From an uncultured Eubacteriales bacterium (GTDB lineage: Bacteria; Bacillota; Clostridia; Oscillospirales; CAG-272), in assembly GCA_958414825.1 (NCBI GenBank), contig CATYXQ010000059.1, positions 1-11,000 of the forward strand: a stretch of DNA of 11,000 bases, in the 5' to 3' direction. How positions within the stretch are numbered: position 1 is the stretch's first letter; each line of letters opens with the position of its first letter. Position numbers and translations under genes: made by a program. Positions 1-6,005 of this stretch are shown here, piece by piece. The notes beneath the pieces are model-generated. The model was given only the letters and a program-made list of their open reading frames with translations. It had not been told where the DNA came from and searched no databases.

Positions 1-1
1 C

Positions 2-298
2 AAACAAGGTAATGTTCGCACTGTTATGTTCGGTTGTTTGTGGCGATCTTCTTTAGAAGCAATAGGTAGCGATACATTTAATGATGTGCTTGTCTTGCGG
101 AAAAGCACGATAGCTCATATTGTCATTTCTACTTATTCTAACTCTGGATTGCTTGGAATGATGAGATTTCAGGAAATTATCGAAAAAGATAATGTTCGCA
201 TTTTATTAGAGCGAGCAAAAAAATATGTTTTATCTGAGGTTAGTAATACTTTTAATGCAATCCAAATAGATCGCTTACAAACAATAGAAATAGTTTGA
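2..298 (+). CDS. Unrecognised protein, C-terminal part (5' end outside window)
   Basis: The frame is open from base 2 to a TGA at 296-298, so this is the last 98 codons of a gene starting upstream; an ATG at 26 exists but has no convincing ribosome site, so I treat the entry as partial. I recognise no family. The visible part is mixed hydrophobic and charged, with a stretch rich in I, V and S near the middle and a basic helix-like segment (LLERAKKYVLSE) near the end. No signal peptide or membrane segment is evident. Its base composition is clearly more AT-rich than the operon that follows, which suggests accessory or transferred DNA to the left. No terminator hairpin was seen before the next promoter. 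Confidence 0.5.
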   Translation, partial: KQGNVRTVMFGCLWRSSLEAIGSDTFNDVLVLRKSTIAHIVISTYSNSGLLGMMRFQEIIEKDNVRILLERAKKYVLSEVSNTFNAIQIDRLQTIEIV

Positions 299-319
299 AT
301 ATTTCGGTGTTTGCAGGGG

Positions 320-348
320 TTGTTTGACAATGGATTATATGTTATAAT
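320..348 (+). promoter_or_regulatory. Predicted sigma-A promoter of the polysaccharide operon
   Basis: TTGTTT at 320-325 and TATAAT at 343-348 are 17 bp apart, with a TG at 340-341 giving an extended -10. A perfect TTGACA at 324-329 overlaps but would leave only 13 bp, so it is a less likely -35. The expected start near 355 leaves a leader of about 130 nt before the ATG at 484. I see no convincing riboswitch or strong terminator in that leader. Confidence 0.65.
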
Positions 349-483
349 GTACGTATCTGCAAGAAACAACCGCTGCATGAACCAATAAAGAGCGTATACC
401 GCAGGATGTGGATGTTGCCGGTAATGCGAGGATGAACGGCATCCGGGCGGGAACATCAAAATAATAAGGAGATAAACAAATCG

Positions 484-1251
484 ATGGGAAAACCAAAGGA
501 CGAAGTTGAAATTGATCTGCTGCAAATGCTCAAAGCGCTGTGGCATCGTGCATGGATTGTTGTAATTGCGGCGGTGCTGTGTGCCGGAATGGGCTTTTCT
601 TATGCGGCATTTATAAAAACACCGATGTATGAATCGGAGGCTTTACTGTATGTTAACAATAGCTCTATTTCAGTAGGCAGCACATCGTTTTCCATCAGTC
701 CATCCGAATTGACTGCGGCTCAAAATCTTGTGGATACATATATTGTCATTTTGAAAACGCGCTCTGTGCTGAACGAGGTCATCGACAAGGCTGGTCTCAG
801 CTATAGCTATGAGCAGCTAAAGTCGATGATAACCGCCGCCCCCGTCAATCACACCGAGGTGTTCAGCATAAAAATAACAAGTCCCGACCCGCATGAAGCG
901 GAGCGGATTGCCAACACCATCGCTGAGATTCTGCCGGATAAAATTGCGGATATTGTGGACGGCAGTTCCGTTCGGATTGTAGATTATGCGATTGTTCCGT
1001 CTTTTCGTTCCTCGCCCAGTGTAACACGTTATACGGCGCTTGGCTTGCTGTTTGGCGTTGTGGTCAGCTGCTTTGCGATTGTGATTTTCGAATTGTCGGA
1101 TACGACGATTCGAAGCGAGGAATACCTGATGCAGAACTATGATTTCCCGGTATTGGCGGTGATTCCGGAACTGGCTGTCCACAAGGGCGGAAAATACGGA
1201 TATTATTACAACCGTCAGCCCGATCAAAATGCAAGGGATGGTGAAAAATGA
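484..1251 (+). CDS. Wzz/CpsC/CapA-like polysaccharide co-polymerase and tyrosine-kinase activator
   Basis: A 255-residue membrane protein of the YveK/CpsC/CapA chain-length determinant family. Such proteins span the membrane twice, hold an extracytoplasmic loop that governs polysaccharide length or export, and activate a cytoplasmic BY-kinase through their C-terminal tail. Seen here: a short cytoplasmic N-terminus (EIDLLQMLKALWHR), TM1 about 24-44, a mainly extracellular domain to about 180, a proline-containing segment before TM2 (VPSFRSSPS), TM2 about 183-204, and a cytoplasmic tail of about 50 residues. AAGGAG at 466-471 precedes the ATG by 12 nt. It is the first gene of the operon and its stop overlaps the kinase start (ATGA). 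The tail contains a tyrosine cluster (KYGYYYNR, about 237-244), which may be a kinase target; that is inference. The split kinase arrangement is typical of Firmicutes. Confidence 0.9.
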   Translation: MGKPKDEVEIDLLQMLKALWHRAWIVVIAAVLCAGMGFSYAAFIKTPMYESEALLYVNNSSISVGSTSFSISPSELTAAQNLVDTYIVILKTRSVLNEVIDKAGLSYSYEQLKSMITAAPVNHTEVFSIKITSPDPHEAERIANTIAEILPDKIADIVDGSSVRIVDYAIVPSFRSSPSVTRYTALGLLFGVVVSCFAIVIFELSDTTIRSEEYLMQNYDFPVLAVIPELAVHKGGKYGYYYNRQPDQNARDGEK

Positions 1252-2027
1252 TGCGAAAAAAGGACAGGAAAACGTCTCTCTATTTAAACGAAGCCGCACT
1301 CATCGGACCGGATTTGCATTTTGCCGCGTCGGAAGCATATAAGCTGCTCCGAACGAATATATTATTCAGCCTCCCGGATGAAAAACAGTGCCGGATTATC
1401 GGCATTACCAGTTCCATAAGCGGAGAGGGAAAGAGCACGACGTCCATCAATCTTGCCTATATGTTTGCTGAAACTGGCAAAAAGGTTTTGCTTATGGAAT
1501 TGGATATGCGTTTGCCTACTATCTCTAAGCATTTATCTGTCCGTGAAACACCGGGGCTGTCTAACTTTTTGGCCGGCCTTACCACAATGGGAGATATACA
1601 GCAACCGTCCGGAATTCACGAAAATTTGTTTGTGATTACTTCCGGAGACATTCCGCCAAACCCGTCGGAATTGCTCGGGGCCAAGGAAATGGCTGCGACG
1701 GTTGAATATTTGTCGAAAAGTTTTGATTTTATTTTCTTTGATCTGCCGCCGATCAATGTGGTTTCCGACGCTTTGGTGGTTTCAAAGCTGACGCACGGGA
1801 TGATTATGGTTGTCCGTCAGAATTACAACAATCAGCGCGAACTGAGCGAAGCCATGCGGCAGTTGAAAATTGTGGATGCTAAGGTTTTGGGCTTTGTGCT
1901 TAGCCGCGGGGAAGTACGGGACGCAAAATATAAAAATAAAAAGTACAGGAAACAGGGTTATGAATACGGGTATGGATATGGCAGGAAGCCTGTAAACCCG
2001 GAGAGAACCGGGAAAAAGAATGATTGA
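1248..2027 (+). CDS. CpsD/CapB/YwqD-like bacterial tyrosine kinase (BY-kinase)
   Basis: A 259-residue cytoplasmic P-loop tyrosine autokinase that works with the membrane activator encoded just upstream to control polysaccharide polymerisation and export. Visible elements in order: an EAYKLLRTN segment at 29-37 matching the EX2RX2R oligomerisation motif, with Lys in place of the first Arg; Walker A SISGEGKST at 56-64; Walker A' LLMELDMRLP at 81-90; the family-typical PPNPSELL at 136-143; Walker B IFFDLPP at 162-168; and a C-terminal tyrosine cluster at 228, 233, 238, 240, 242 and 244, the expected autophosphorylation region. ATG at 1248 overlaps the previous stop by four bases (ATGA), indicating translational coupling. 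A second ATG follows directly at 1251. It overlaps the phosphatase gene by eight bases. Length and motifs are those of a complete enzyme. Confidence 0.94.
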   Translation: MMRKKDRKTSLYLNEAALIGPDLHFAASEAYKLLRTNILFSLPDEKQCRIIGITSSISGEGKSTTSINLAYMFAETGKKVLLMELDMRLPTISKHLSVRETPGLSNFLAGLTTMGDIQQPSGIHENLFVITSGDIPPNPSELLGAKEMAATVEYLSKSFDFIFFDLPPINVVSDALVVSKLTHGMIMVVRQNYNNQRELSEAMRQLKIVDAKVLGFVLSRGEVRDAKYKNKKYRKQGYEYGYGYGRKPVNPERTGKKND

Positions 2028-2763
2028 TTTTCACTGTCACGCTTTGCCTGGGGTAGACGATGGCAGCAAAAGCCTCGAGGAGAGCGTTGAAATGCTGGAG
2101 CGATCCGCCCGGCAGGGGATTACGGTTATGGCTTTGACGCCGCATTTTTACGCCGACAGTGATACGCCCGAGCGCTTTTTGATTCGTCGGGCGTCGGCTA
2201 TGGAGCAGCTTCGGCGTGCGAGAAAGCCAAATCATCCCCGCCTTTTGGCCGGAGCCGAGGTTTGCTATTTTCCAGGGATACAGCGATCAGCAGAAATTTC
2301 TGATCTGTGTCTGGAGGGAACACCGTATTTGCTTTTGGAAATGCCGTTTGTACCCTGGACGAGTCGAATAACGGATGAAGTTTTGAAATTGAACCGCAGA
2401 TATAGAATAAAAGTGGTGCTGGCGCATATTGATCGCTATCTTTACATACAGAAACCCCGCGTAATCAGGGAACTTTTTGAAAACGATATTCTTTTTCAAG
2501 CCGGCGCGGACAGCTTTTTGAATTGGCGGCAGCGGCGGCACATGTTTCAGATGCTGAAGGAGGGGAAGCTCGCTTTTCTGGGATCCGACTGCCATAATCT
2601 GACCACTCGGCCTCCTTGCCTGGGACAGGCGATGACCATGATAGCGAAAAAATTGGGTTCGCAGGCTGTAGAAACGTTTAAAGCTGAAAACTATGCTGCG
2701 GTATTTGGAGAAAGCGTTCCGGCATTTGATTTTCCATTCCGAGTTTCGATGCCGCGCGGTTGA
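2020..2763 (+). CDS. CpsB/CapC/YwqE-like PHP-family protein-tyrosine phosphatase
   Basis: A 247-residue metal-dependent phosphatase of the PHP superfamily, the counterpart that dephosphorylates the BY-kinase tyrosine tail and so cycles polysaccharide synthesis. Seen motifs: DFHCH at 3-7 followed by LPGVDDG at 9-15, TPH at 40-42, GAE at 78-80, LEMP at 106-109, AHIDRY at 135-140 and GSDCH at 188-192. Together these give the His, Asp and Glu metal ligands of the family (H5, H7, H42, E80, E107, H136, D190, H192). It starts inside the kinase gene (8-base overlap), so translation is probably coupled; no strong separate ribosome site is evident. Full length for the family, with no signal peptide. 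The order co-polymerase, kinase, phosphatase with the LCP gene at the end of the operon differs from pneumococcal cps, where the LCP and phosphatase come first. Confidence 0.93.
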   Translation: MIDFHCHALPGVDDGSKSLEESVEMLERSARQGITVMALTPHFYADSDTPERFLIRRASAMEQLRRARKPNHPRLLAGAEVCYFPGIQRSAEISDLCLEGTPYLLLEMPFVPWTSRITDEVLKLNRRYRIKVVLAHIDRYLYIQKPRVIRELFENDILFQAGADSFLNWRQRRHMFQMLKEGKLAFLGSDCHNLTTRPPCLGQAMTMIAKKLGSQAVETFKAENYAAVFGESVPAFDFPFRVSMPRG

Positions 2764-2796
2764 AGCGATGTGGCCGGAGAAAGGAGGGGGTATGAT

Positions 2797-3627
2797 ATGA
2801 AAGAAAAATGGCGTATACTGCTGCCGGTGATTTTAACATGTGTGCCGGTGATTTTTCTGATTTTCGTGTACAACAACTTCCTCGGCAGAAGTCCACCAGA
2901 AGAAGCGGACGGTACATCCGCTTACTTTGTAAGGCCGAAAACCGAGTTAAAAAACGAAACAAGTTCCGAATTAGAAACCGAAATCGGAACTGCAACAGAA
3001 GCTGTTGCGGAAACTGCTCCGTATATCAGCCCCGTGGATTTTGAGGAACTTGCCAAAGTGAACGCCGACATTTATGCCTGGCTGGACATTCCGGGAACGG
3101 ATATTAGTTATCCGCTGCTTCAGCATGACAGCGACGACGGTTATTATCACAGACGAGATATGAAAGGCGATTATGACATCAACGGATCGCTTTATACTGA
3201 AGGCAGCTATAACGGCAGAGATTTTACGGATCCGCTGACCGTTGTCTACGGTCACAATATGGACGATGGAAGCATGTTCGGCACGCTGCAAAAAAATTAT
3301 TCGAGCAAAACCGATCTTGCCGAAAAGTCCGAAATTGTGATTTACCTTCCTGAACGCGAAATGCATTTTACCGTATTTGCAGCCGTTCCGTATGATAAAC
3401 GGCATATCCTGTATAACTACGATTTTTCGGACAGACGCACTTTCCGACTCTTCTTTGACGAGATACTGTCAATCAGAGCTATGGAGGGGGTGTTTGCCGA
3501 AAACGCGTCCGTAACATCGGGCGAGCAGGTATTGATTCTCTCTACCTGTCTTGCCGGCAACAGCCAAAACAGGTTTCTGGTATGCGCCAAGCTTGCATAT
3601 TCTGAGCCTGTGGAAATAGAAAATTGA
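2797..3627 (+). CDS. srtB: Class B sortase
   Basis: A 276-residue membrane-anchored cysteine transpeptidase that cleaves a sorting signal and joins the surface protein to peptidoglycan. Seen: a single N-terminal membrane segment at about 7-29 acting as signal anchor, a low-complexity Glu/Thr linker at about 33-74, then the catalytic domain. Catalytic residues: H153 in VVYGHNMDDGSMFG, C251 in LILSTC, R259 in NSQNRF. The segment between the strand ISYPLLQ and YGHN (YYHRRD, GSLYTEG) is typical of class B rather than A or C enzymes. AAGGAGG at 2781-2787 lies 9 nt before the ATG at 2797, so I prefer this to a GTG at 2770 in the same frame. It is followed after 23 nt by a gene encoding an SPQTG-ended protein, its likely substrate. 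Class B sortases with (S/P)PxTG specificity are known from Clostridioides difficile. Confidence 0.92.
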   Translation: MKEKWRILLPVILTCVPVIFLIFVYNNFLGRSPPEEADGTSAYFVRPKTELKNETSSELETEIGTATEAVAETAPYISPVDFEELAKVNADIYAWLDIPGTDISYPLLQHDSDDGYYHRRDMKGDYDINGSLYTEGSYNGRDFTDPLTVVYGHNMDDGSMFGTLQKNYSSKTDLAEKSEIVIYLPEREMHFTVFAAVPYDKRHILYNYDFSDRRTFRLFFDEILSIRAMEGVFAENASVTSGEQVLILSTCLAGNSQNRFLVCAKLAYSEPVEIEN

Positions 3628-3650
3628 AATTTATTTAGGAGGAAACAAAC

Positions 3651-4421
3651 ATGTTCAAAAAATACGCTGCATTGCTGTCCGCTTTATGCCTGACGGCAAC
3701 ACTGATGCTGCCGATGACGGCGGCGGAATTTACGCCCAGTGCGACGGCAAAGCCTGCGCCGGAGGTCGTACAGGTACAAAGCGCATCGGGAGAAAGTGTC
3801 GGCGCGATTATTTACGACGAGAGCGGTAATGAGGTTGCAGGCGTTCCCACCGCTTCCATTACGGTTACGCCGGTGGCTGAAATGGAGCAGGCTGATACAG
3901 AGATCAAAGAAGCGCTGACATCCGCTTACGAGCAGCTGACCACTGTGAAGCTGGAAACGTTGGTTCCGGAACTGGTTGACGCTGTTAGGAACTACTCTGC
4001 CGATATGCAGGTGGGGGATTTGGTTGCCCGCGACCTCTTTGACGTATCGCTGAATGAGGCGGAGAAAAAGCTGCTTGCCGAAAGCGGCAACAGCATAAAG
4101 CTGAAGTTTGACTTGGATTTGCCCGCTGACGCACTGCTGTTGGTGTTGCACAATTACGAGGGCGATAAATGGGAATGCATTCCCAATGAAAAGGTGACCC
4201 GCCATGATGACGGCAGCGTTACGGTTGCTTTTGACAGCCTGTCTCCGATTGCCTTCTTGACGGACGGCGCCACGCTGCCTGTTGATCCGGACGGCCCCGA
4301 TTCACCGCAGACCGGAGATACCGAGGGCATTTCTGCCGGATGGATTGTCTTGGGCGTCACTGCGGTCGTCACCGTTGCGGTCGTTGGCATCATCAGAAAG
4401 AAACATACCGCAAAAGTATAG
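3651..4421 (+). CDS. SPQTG-anchored cell-surface protein, probable sortase B substrate
   Basis: A 256-residue secreted wall protein. Residues 1-25 form a signal peptide (KK, a hydrophobic core, then MTAA before Glu26). The mature part contains a helical acidic segment at about 84-150 and a beta-rich module with LHNYEGDKWE and FDSLSPIAF at about 165-208, a type common in clostridial surface proteins; I cannot assign a ligand. The C-terminus is a complete sorting signal: SPQTG at 218-222, a hydrophobic stretch at about 229-247, and a basic tail RKKHTAK. SPxTG fits class B sortases of clostridia rather than the LPxTG of class A. AGGAGG at 3637-3642 lies 8 nt before the ATG. It stops with TAG, the rare stop of this window; readthrough would add only a few residues before TGA at 4431. 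It is co-transcribed with the sortase and LCP gene, and could be the protein to which glycan is attached (inference). Confidence 0.85.
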   Translation: MFKKYAALLSALCLTATLMLPMTAAEFTPSATAKPAPEVVQVQSASGESVGAIIYDESGNEVAGVPTASITVTPVAEMEQADTEIKEALTSAYEQLTTVKLETLVPELVDAVRNYSADMQVGDLVARDLFDVSLNEAEKKLLAESGNSIKLKFDLDLPADALLLVLHNYEGDKWECIPNEKVTRHDDGSVTVAFDSLSPIAFLTDGATLPVDPDGPDSPQTGDTEGISAGWIVLGVTAVVTVAVVGIIRKKHTAKV

Positions 4422-4449
4422 AAAAATAGGTGAGGGAGAATATCGGGCA

Positions 4450-5442
4450 ATGAAGCTGAGAATGAATCGGAATATTGGTAAATTTGTAATGATTTCGGTC
4501 GGGCTTTTCTTGCTCGGTATTTTCCTTTTTCGGCTGCTCTCCGCCTGGGAGACCGGCCTTGGCGCAATCGATACCGAGTATCCAAAGGATGATGGACGCA
4601 TTTATATTGACGGCGACTGGTATATTCCGAGAAAAAAATTGGATACTGTATTGCTTATCGGTGTGGATAAATACGAGGCGCAAACCACAGCCAGCAGTTA
4701 CAACAACACACAGCAGGCGGACTTTCTCATGCTGCTGCTGATCGATGCAGAGGAGAAAGCCTATACTGCGCTCCATTTAAACCGTGATACCATGACCAAC
4801 ATTCAGAAGCTGGGCGTTCGGGGCGAGCCGGCGGGCACTTTTACGGGGCAGCTTGCCCTTGCCCATACCTACGGCAGCGGGGGAAAAGACAGTTGCCGAA
4901 ACACGGTAGATGCTGTGTCGAATTTTTTATATGGCATTGATATAGATCACTACATATCCCTTACGATGGATGCAGTGGCCGAAATAAACGATGCAGCAGG
5001 CGGCGTTACGCTGACGCTGCTGGAAGATTTTACCGCGTTGGATCCGAAGATGGTCAAAGGCGCCGAGGTCACGCTGAGCGGCGACATGGCGCTTTCCTAT
5101 GTGCGTGCGAGATATGGGCTTGCGGACAGCACCAACCTCGGCCGTATGGAACGGCAGCGGCAATATCTCGGCGCGCTCAGGCAAAAGCTGATCGACGCGG
5201 ATGCGAAAGACGACGGATTTTTCCTTCAAATCATGGAAACGGTATCGGAATACGTCGTTTCGGACTGTACGGCGAATCAGCTTTCGCGGCTGTATGAGCG
5301 GGTCGCGGAATACACGGCCGGCGACATTGTTTCTGTAGCAGGTGAAGCGGTTCAAGGCGAGGAATTCATGGAGTTTTACGCAGATGAGGAAGCTTTGAAA
5401 AAACAAGTTGTACAACTTTTCTATGAGCCTGTTGCGGATTGA
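4450..5442 (+). CDS. LCP (LytR-CpsA-Psr) family glycopolymer ligase
   Basis: A 330-residue membrane-anchored enzyme of the family that transfers undecaprenyl-linked glycopolymers to peptidoglycan, and in some Actinobacteria to a surface protein. Seen: TM segment at about 12-30, then an extracellular LCP domain with LLIGVDK at 68-74, QQADFLMLL at 88-96, NRDT at 111-114, the helix GGKDSCRNTVDAVSNFLYGIDIDHY region, DAAGGV at 181-186, and YVRARYG plus GRMERQRQYL at 217-223 and 231-240. These supply the Asp and Arg residues that hold the pyrophosphate lipid. AGGTGAGGGAG at 4428-4438 precedes the ATG at 4450 by 11 nt; a second ATG at 4462 is possible. The frame stays open upstream to 4282, inside the previous gene, but lacks a start with a ribosome site. 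It is the last large gene of the operon. The domain is complete. Confidence 0.92.
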   Translation: MKLRMNRNIGKFVMISVGLFLLGIFLFRLLSAWETGLGAIDTEYPKDDGRIYIDGDWYIPRKKLDTVLLIGVDKYEAQTTASSYNNTQQADFLMLLLIDAEEKAYTALHLNRDTMTNIQKLGVRGEPAGTFTGQLALAHTYGSGGKDSCRNTVDAVSNFLYGIDIDHYISLTMDAVAEINDAAGGVTLTLLEDFTALDPKMVKGAEVTLSGDMALSYVRARYGLADSTNLGRMERQRQYLGALRQKLIDADAKDDGFFLQIMETVSEYVVSDCTANQLSRLYERVAEYTAGDIVSVAGEAVQGEEFMEFYADEEALKKQVVQLFYEPVAD

Positions 5443-5527
5443 TAAAGATGAATTTGAATTGAAAATTCGGTCGGCATTTCTGAGCAACGTATTGAAAAAC
5501 GCTGATTATGGTGAGGACGAACGTTAA
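5423..5527 (+). CDS. Possible 34-residue peptide overlapping the LCP gene end
   Basis: ATG at 5423 opens a frame of 34 codons to TAA at 5525-5527, overlapping the last 20 bases of the LCP gene in another frame. The product is highly charged (RIDKDEFELKIRS, KNADYGEDER) with a plausible amphipathic helix and no membrane segment. There is no clear ribosome site before the ATG, so translation would have to be coupled to termination of the LCP gene. It ends just before the hairpin at 5530. It may be a real small protein, the remnant of an older LCP C-terminus, or chance. Confidence 0.25.
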   Translation: MSLLRIDKDEFELKIRSAFLSNVLKNADYGEDER

Positions 5528-5529
5528 AG

Positions 5530-5563
5530 CAAGCCTATAAAAACGGAAGTTTTTATAGGCTTG
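5530..5563 (+). terminator. Terminator-like hairpin after the polysaccharide operon
   Basis: A perfect 15-bp stem, CAAGCCTATAAAAAC paired with its complement around a GGAA tetraloop. No U-tract follows the stem; the U-run lies inside its 3' arm. It probably ends or stabilises the operon transcript, but classic intrinsic termination is not certain. Confidence 0.5.
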
Positions 5564-5586
5564 TATCGCGTCTTTGACACAGTTAA

Positions 5587-5739
5587 TGAAATATTGCTAC
5601 GCAATATGAAATAATCCTGACGGATTATGAAATTTTCTGCCAATGCAGAAAGTGAAATAAAATTCGTTCCATCATATGCCGCAAGCATATTTCACATTAC
5701 GCAGTAATTATTTCACTCGTTTTGCAAAAACGAATTTCA
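5587..5739. repeat. Mini-hairpin array with TGAAAT / ATTTCA spacers
   Basis: Four TGAAAT copies start at 5587, 5607, 5628 and 5653, and three ATTTCA copies (its reverse complement) start at 5689, 5710 and 5734. Each gap within a half holds a different small hairpin: ATATTGC/GCAATAT at 5591-5607, ATAATCC/GGATTAT at 5611-5628, TTTCTGC/GCAGAAA at 5634-5651, then ATATGC/GCATAT at 5674-5690, ATTAC/GTAAT at 5696-5708 and TCGTTTT/AAAACGA at 5717-5733. A long-range 9-bp match (AAATTCGTT at 5660-5668 with AACGAATTT at 5729-5737) could close part of the right half. The loops and stems differ but the spacers are constant, so this is an organised symmetrical element, not a tandem repeat. TTGACA at 5574-5579 precedes it but no good -10 follows. 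A terminator sits at its right edge. It could be a structured RNA, a palindromic mobile element or a dispersed repeat. Confidence 0.7.
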
Positions 5740-5742
5740 TTG

Positions 5743-5772
5743 AAAAAAGCACTTCTTGCGAAGTGCTTTTTT
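5743..5772. terminator. Bidirectional intrinsic terminator
   Basis: AGCACTTC and GAAGTGCT pair around a TTGC loop, extended by six A on the left and six T on the right to a 13-bp stem. On the minus strand it lies directly after the tRNA-Arg 3' end, with a T-run, and should end that transcript; on the plus strand it would end anything transcribed through the hairpin array. Confidence 0.85.
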
Positions 5773-5773
5773 C

Positions 5774-5849
5774 TGGCGCGCCTGGGGGGATTCGAACCCT
5801 CGGCCTACCGGTTCGTAGCCGGGCACTCTATCCACTGAGCTACAGGCGC
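5774..5849 (-). tRNA. tRNA-Arg (anticodon ACG), CCA encoded
   Basis: Read on the minus strand the gene starts GCGCCTG at 5849 and ends CAGGCGC, discriminator G and an encoded CCA at 5776-5774. The D arm, an anticodon loop CTACGAA (anticodon ACG) and a TTCGAAT T-loop are present. The acceptor stem pairs fully. Two other pairs are imperfect: C27 opposite U43 at the base of the anticodon stem and A50 opposite C64 in the T stem. The gene has its own promoter and terminator, and diverges from trmB. Confidence 0.95.
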
Positions 5850-5879
5850 ATGGGTCAGTTGAAATTTCCTGACTGATAT

Positions 5880-5908
5880 ATATTAGCACACCGGGAGATA
5901 TTTGTCAA
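5880..5908 (-). promoter_or_regulatory. Predicted promoter of tRNA-Arg
   Basis: On the minus strand, TTGACA (5908 to 5903), a 17-bp spacer and TAATAT (5885 to 5880) with a TGC extended -10. The expected start near 5873 gives a leader of about 24 nt before the tRNA. Confidence 0.8.
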
Positions 5909-5936
5909 CCGGTAATTTTGATTTTACAGAAACTTT

Positions 5937-5965
5937 TTGACTTTGCGCCGACTCTGTGTTAGAAT
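5937..5965 (+). promoter_or_regulatory. Predicted promoter of trmB
   Basis: TTGACT at 5937-5942 and TAGAAT at 5960-5965 are 17 bp apart, with TG at 5957-5958 forming an extended -10. It diverges from the tRNA-Arg promoter with 28 bp between the two -35 hexamers. Confidence 0.75.
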
Positions 5966-6005
5966 AATAAGGAAACAAAAATATAGGAGCGAGATTTTTC
6001 AGTCT

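Noticed and set aside
11..200. The repeated phrase AATGTTCGCA at 11-20 and 191-200
   Set aside because: Ten bases in an AT-rich coding region, with diverging flanks; most likely chance or a short repeated N-V-R peptide motif.
411..443. A stem in the operon leader (GATG..GCCG with CGGCATC)
   Set aside because: It needs an internal bulge and has only about seven pairs; there is no T-run or second competing structure to support attenuation or a riboswitch.
2770..2796. GTG at 2770 as the sortase start
   Set aside because: It precedes the strong AAGGAGG at 2781-2787, which would then be inside the gene; the ATG at 2797 has ideal spacing.
4282..4449. An N-terminal extension of the LCP protein into the SPQTG gene
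   Set aside because: The frame is open but overlaps the sorting-signal coding region, and the ATG at 4450 has a ribosome site directly followed by a membrane anchor.
5574..5602. TTGACA at 5574-5579 as a promoter of the hairpin array
   Set aside because: No acceptable -10 hexamer lies 15-19 bp downstream, so it is not supported as a promoter.
5587..5739. The hexamer array as a CRISPR
   Set aside because: The repeats are only six bases, change orientation halfway, and the cells are palindromes rather than unique spacers; no cas gene is present.
5676..5876. A 66-codon rightward frame across the tRNA-Arg gene (product containing GGIRTLGLPVRSRALYPLSY)
   Set aside because: This is the well-known false translation of the antisense of a tRNA gene, and it also runs over the hairpin array and terminator.
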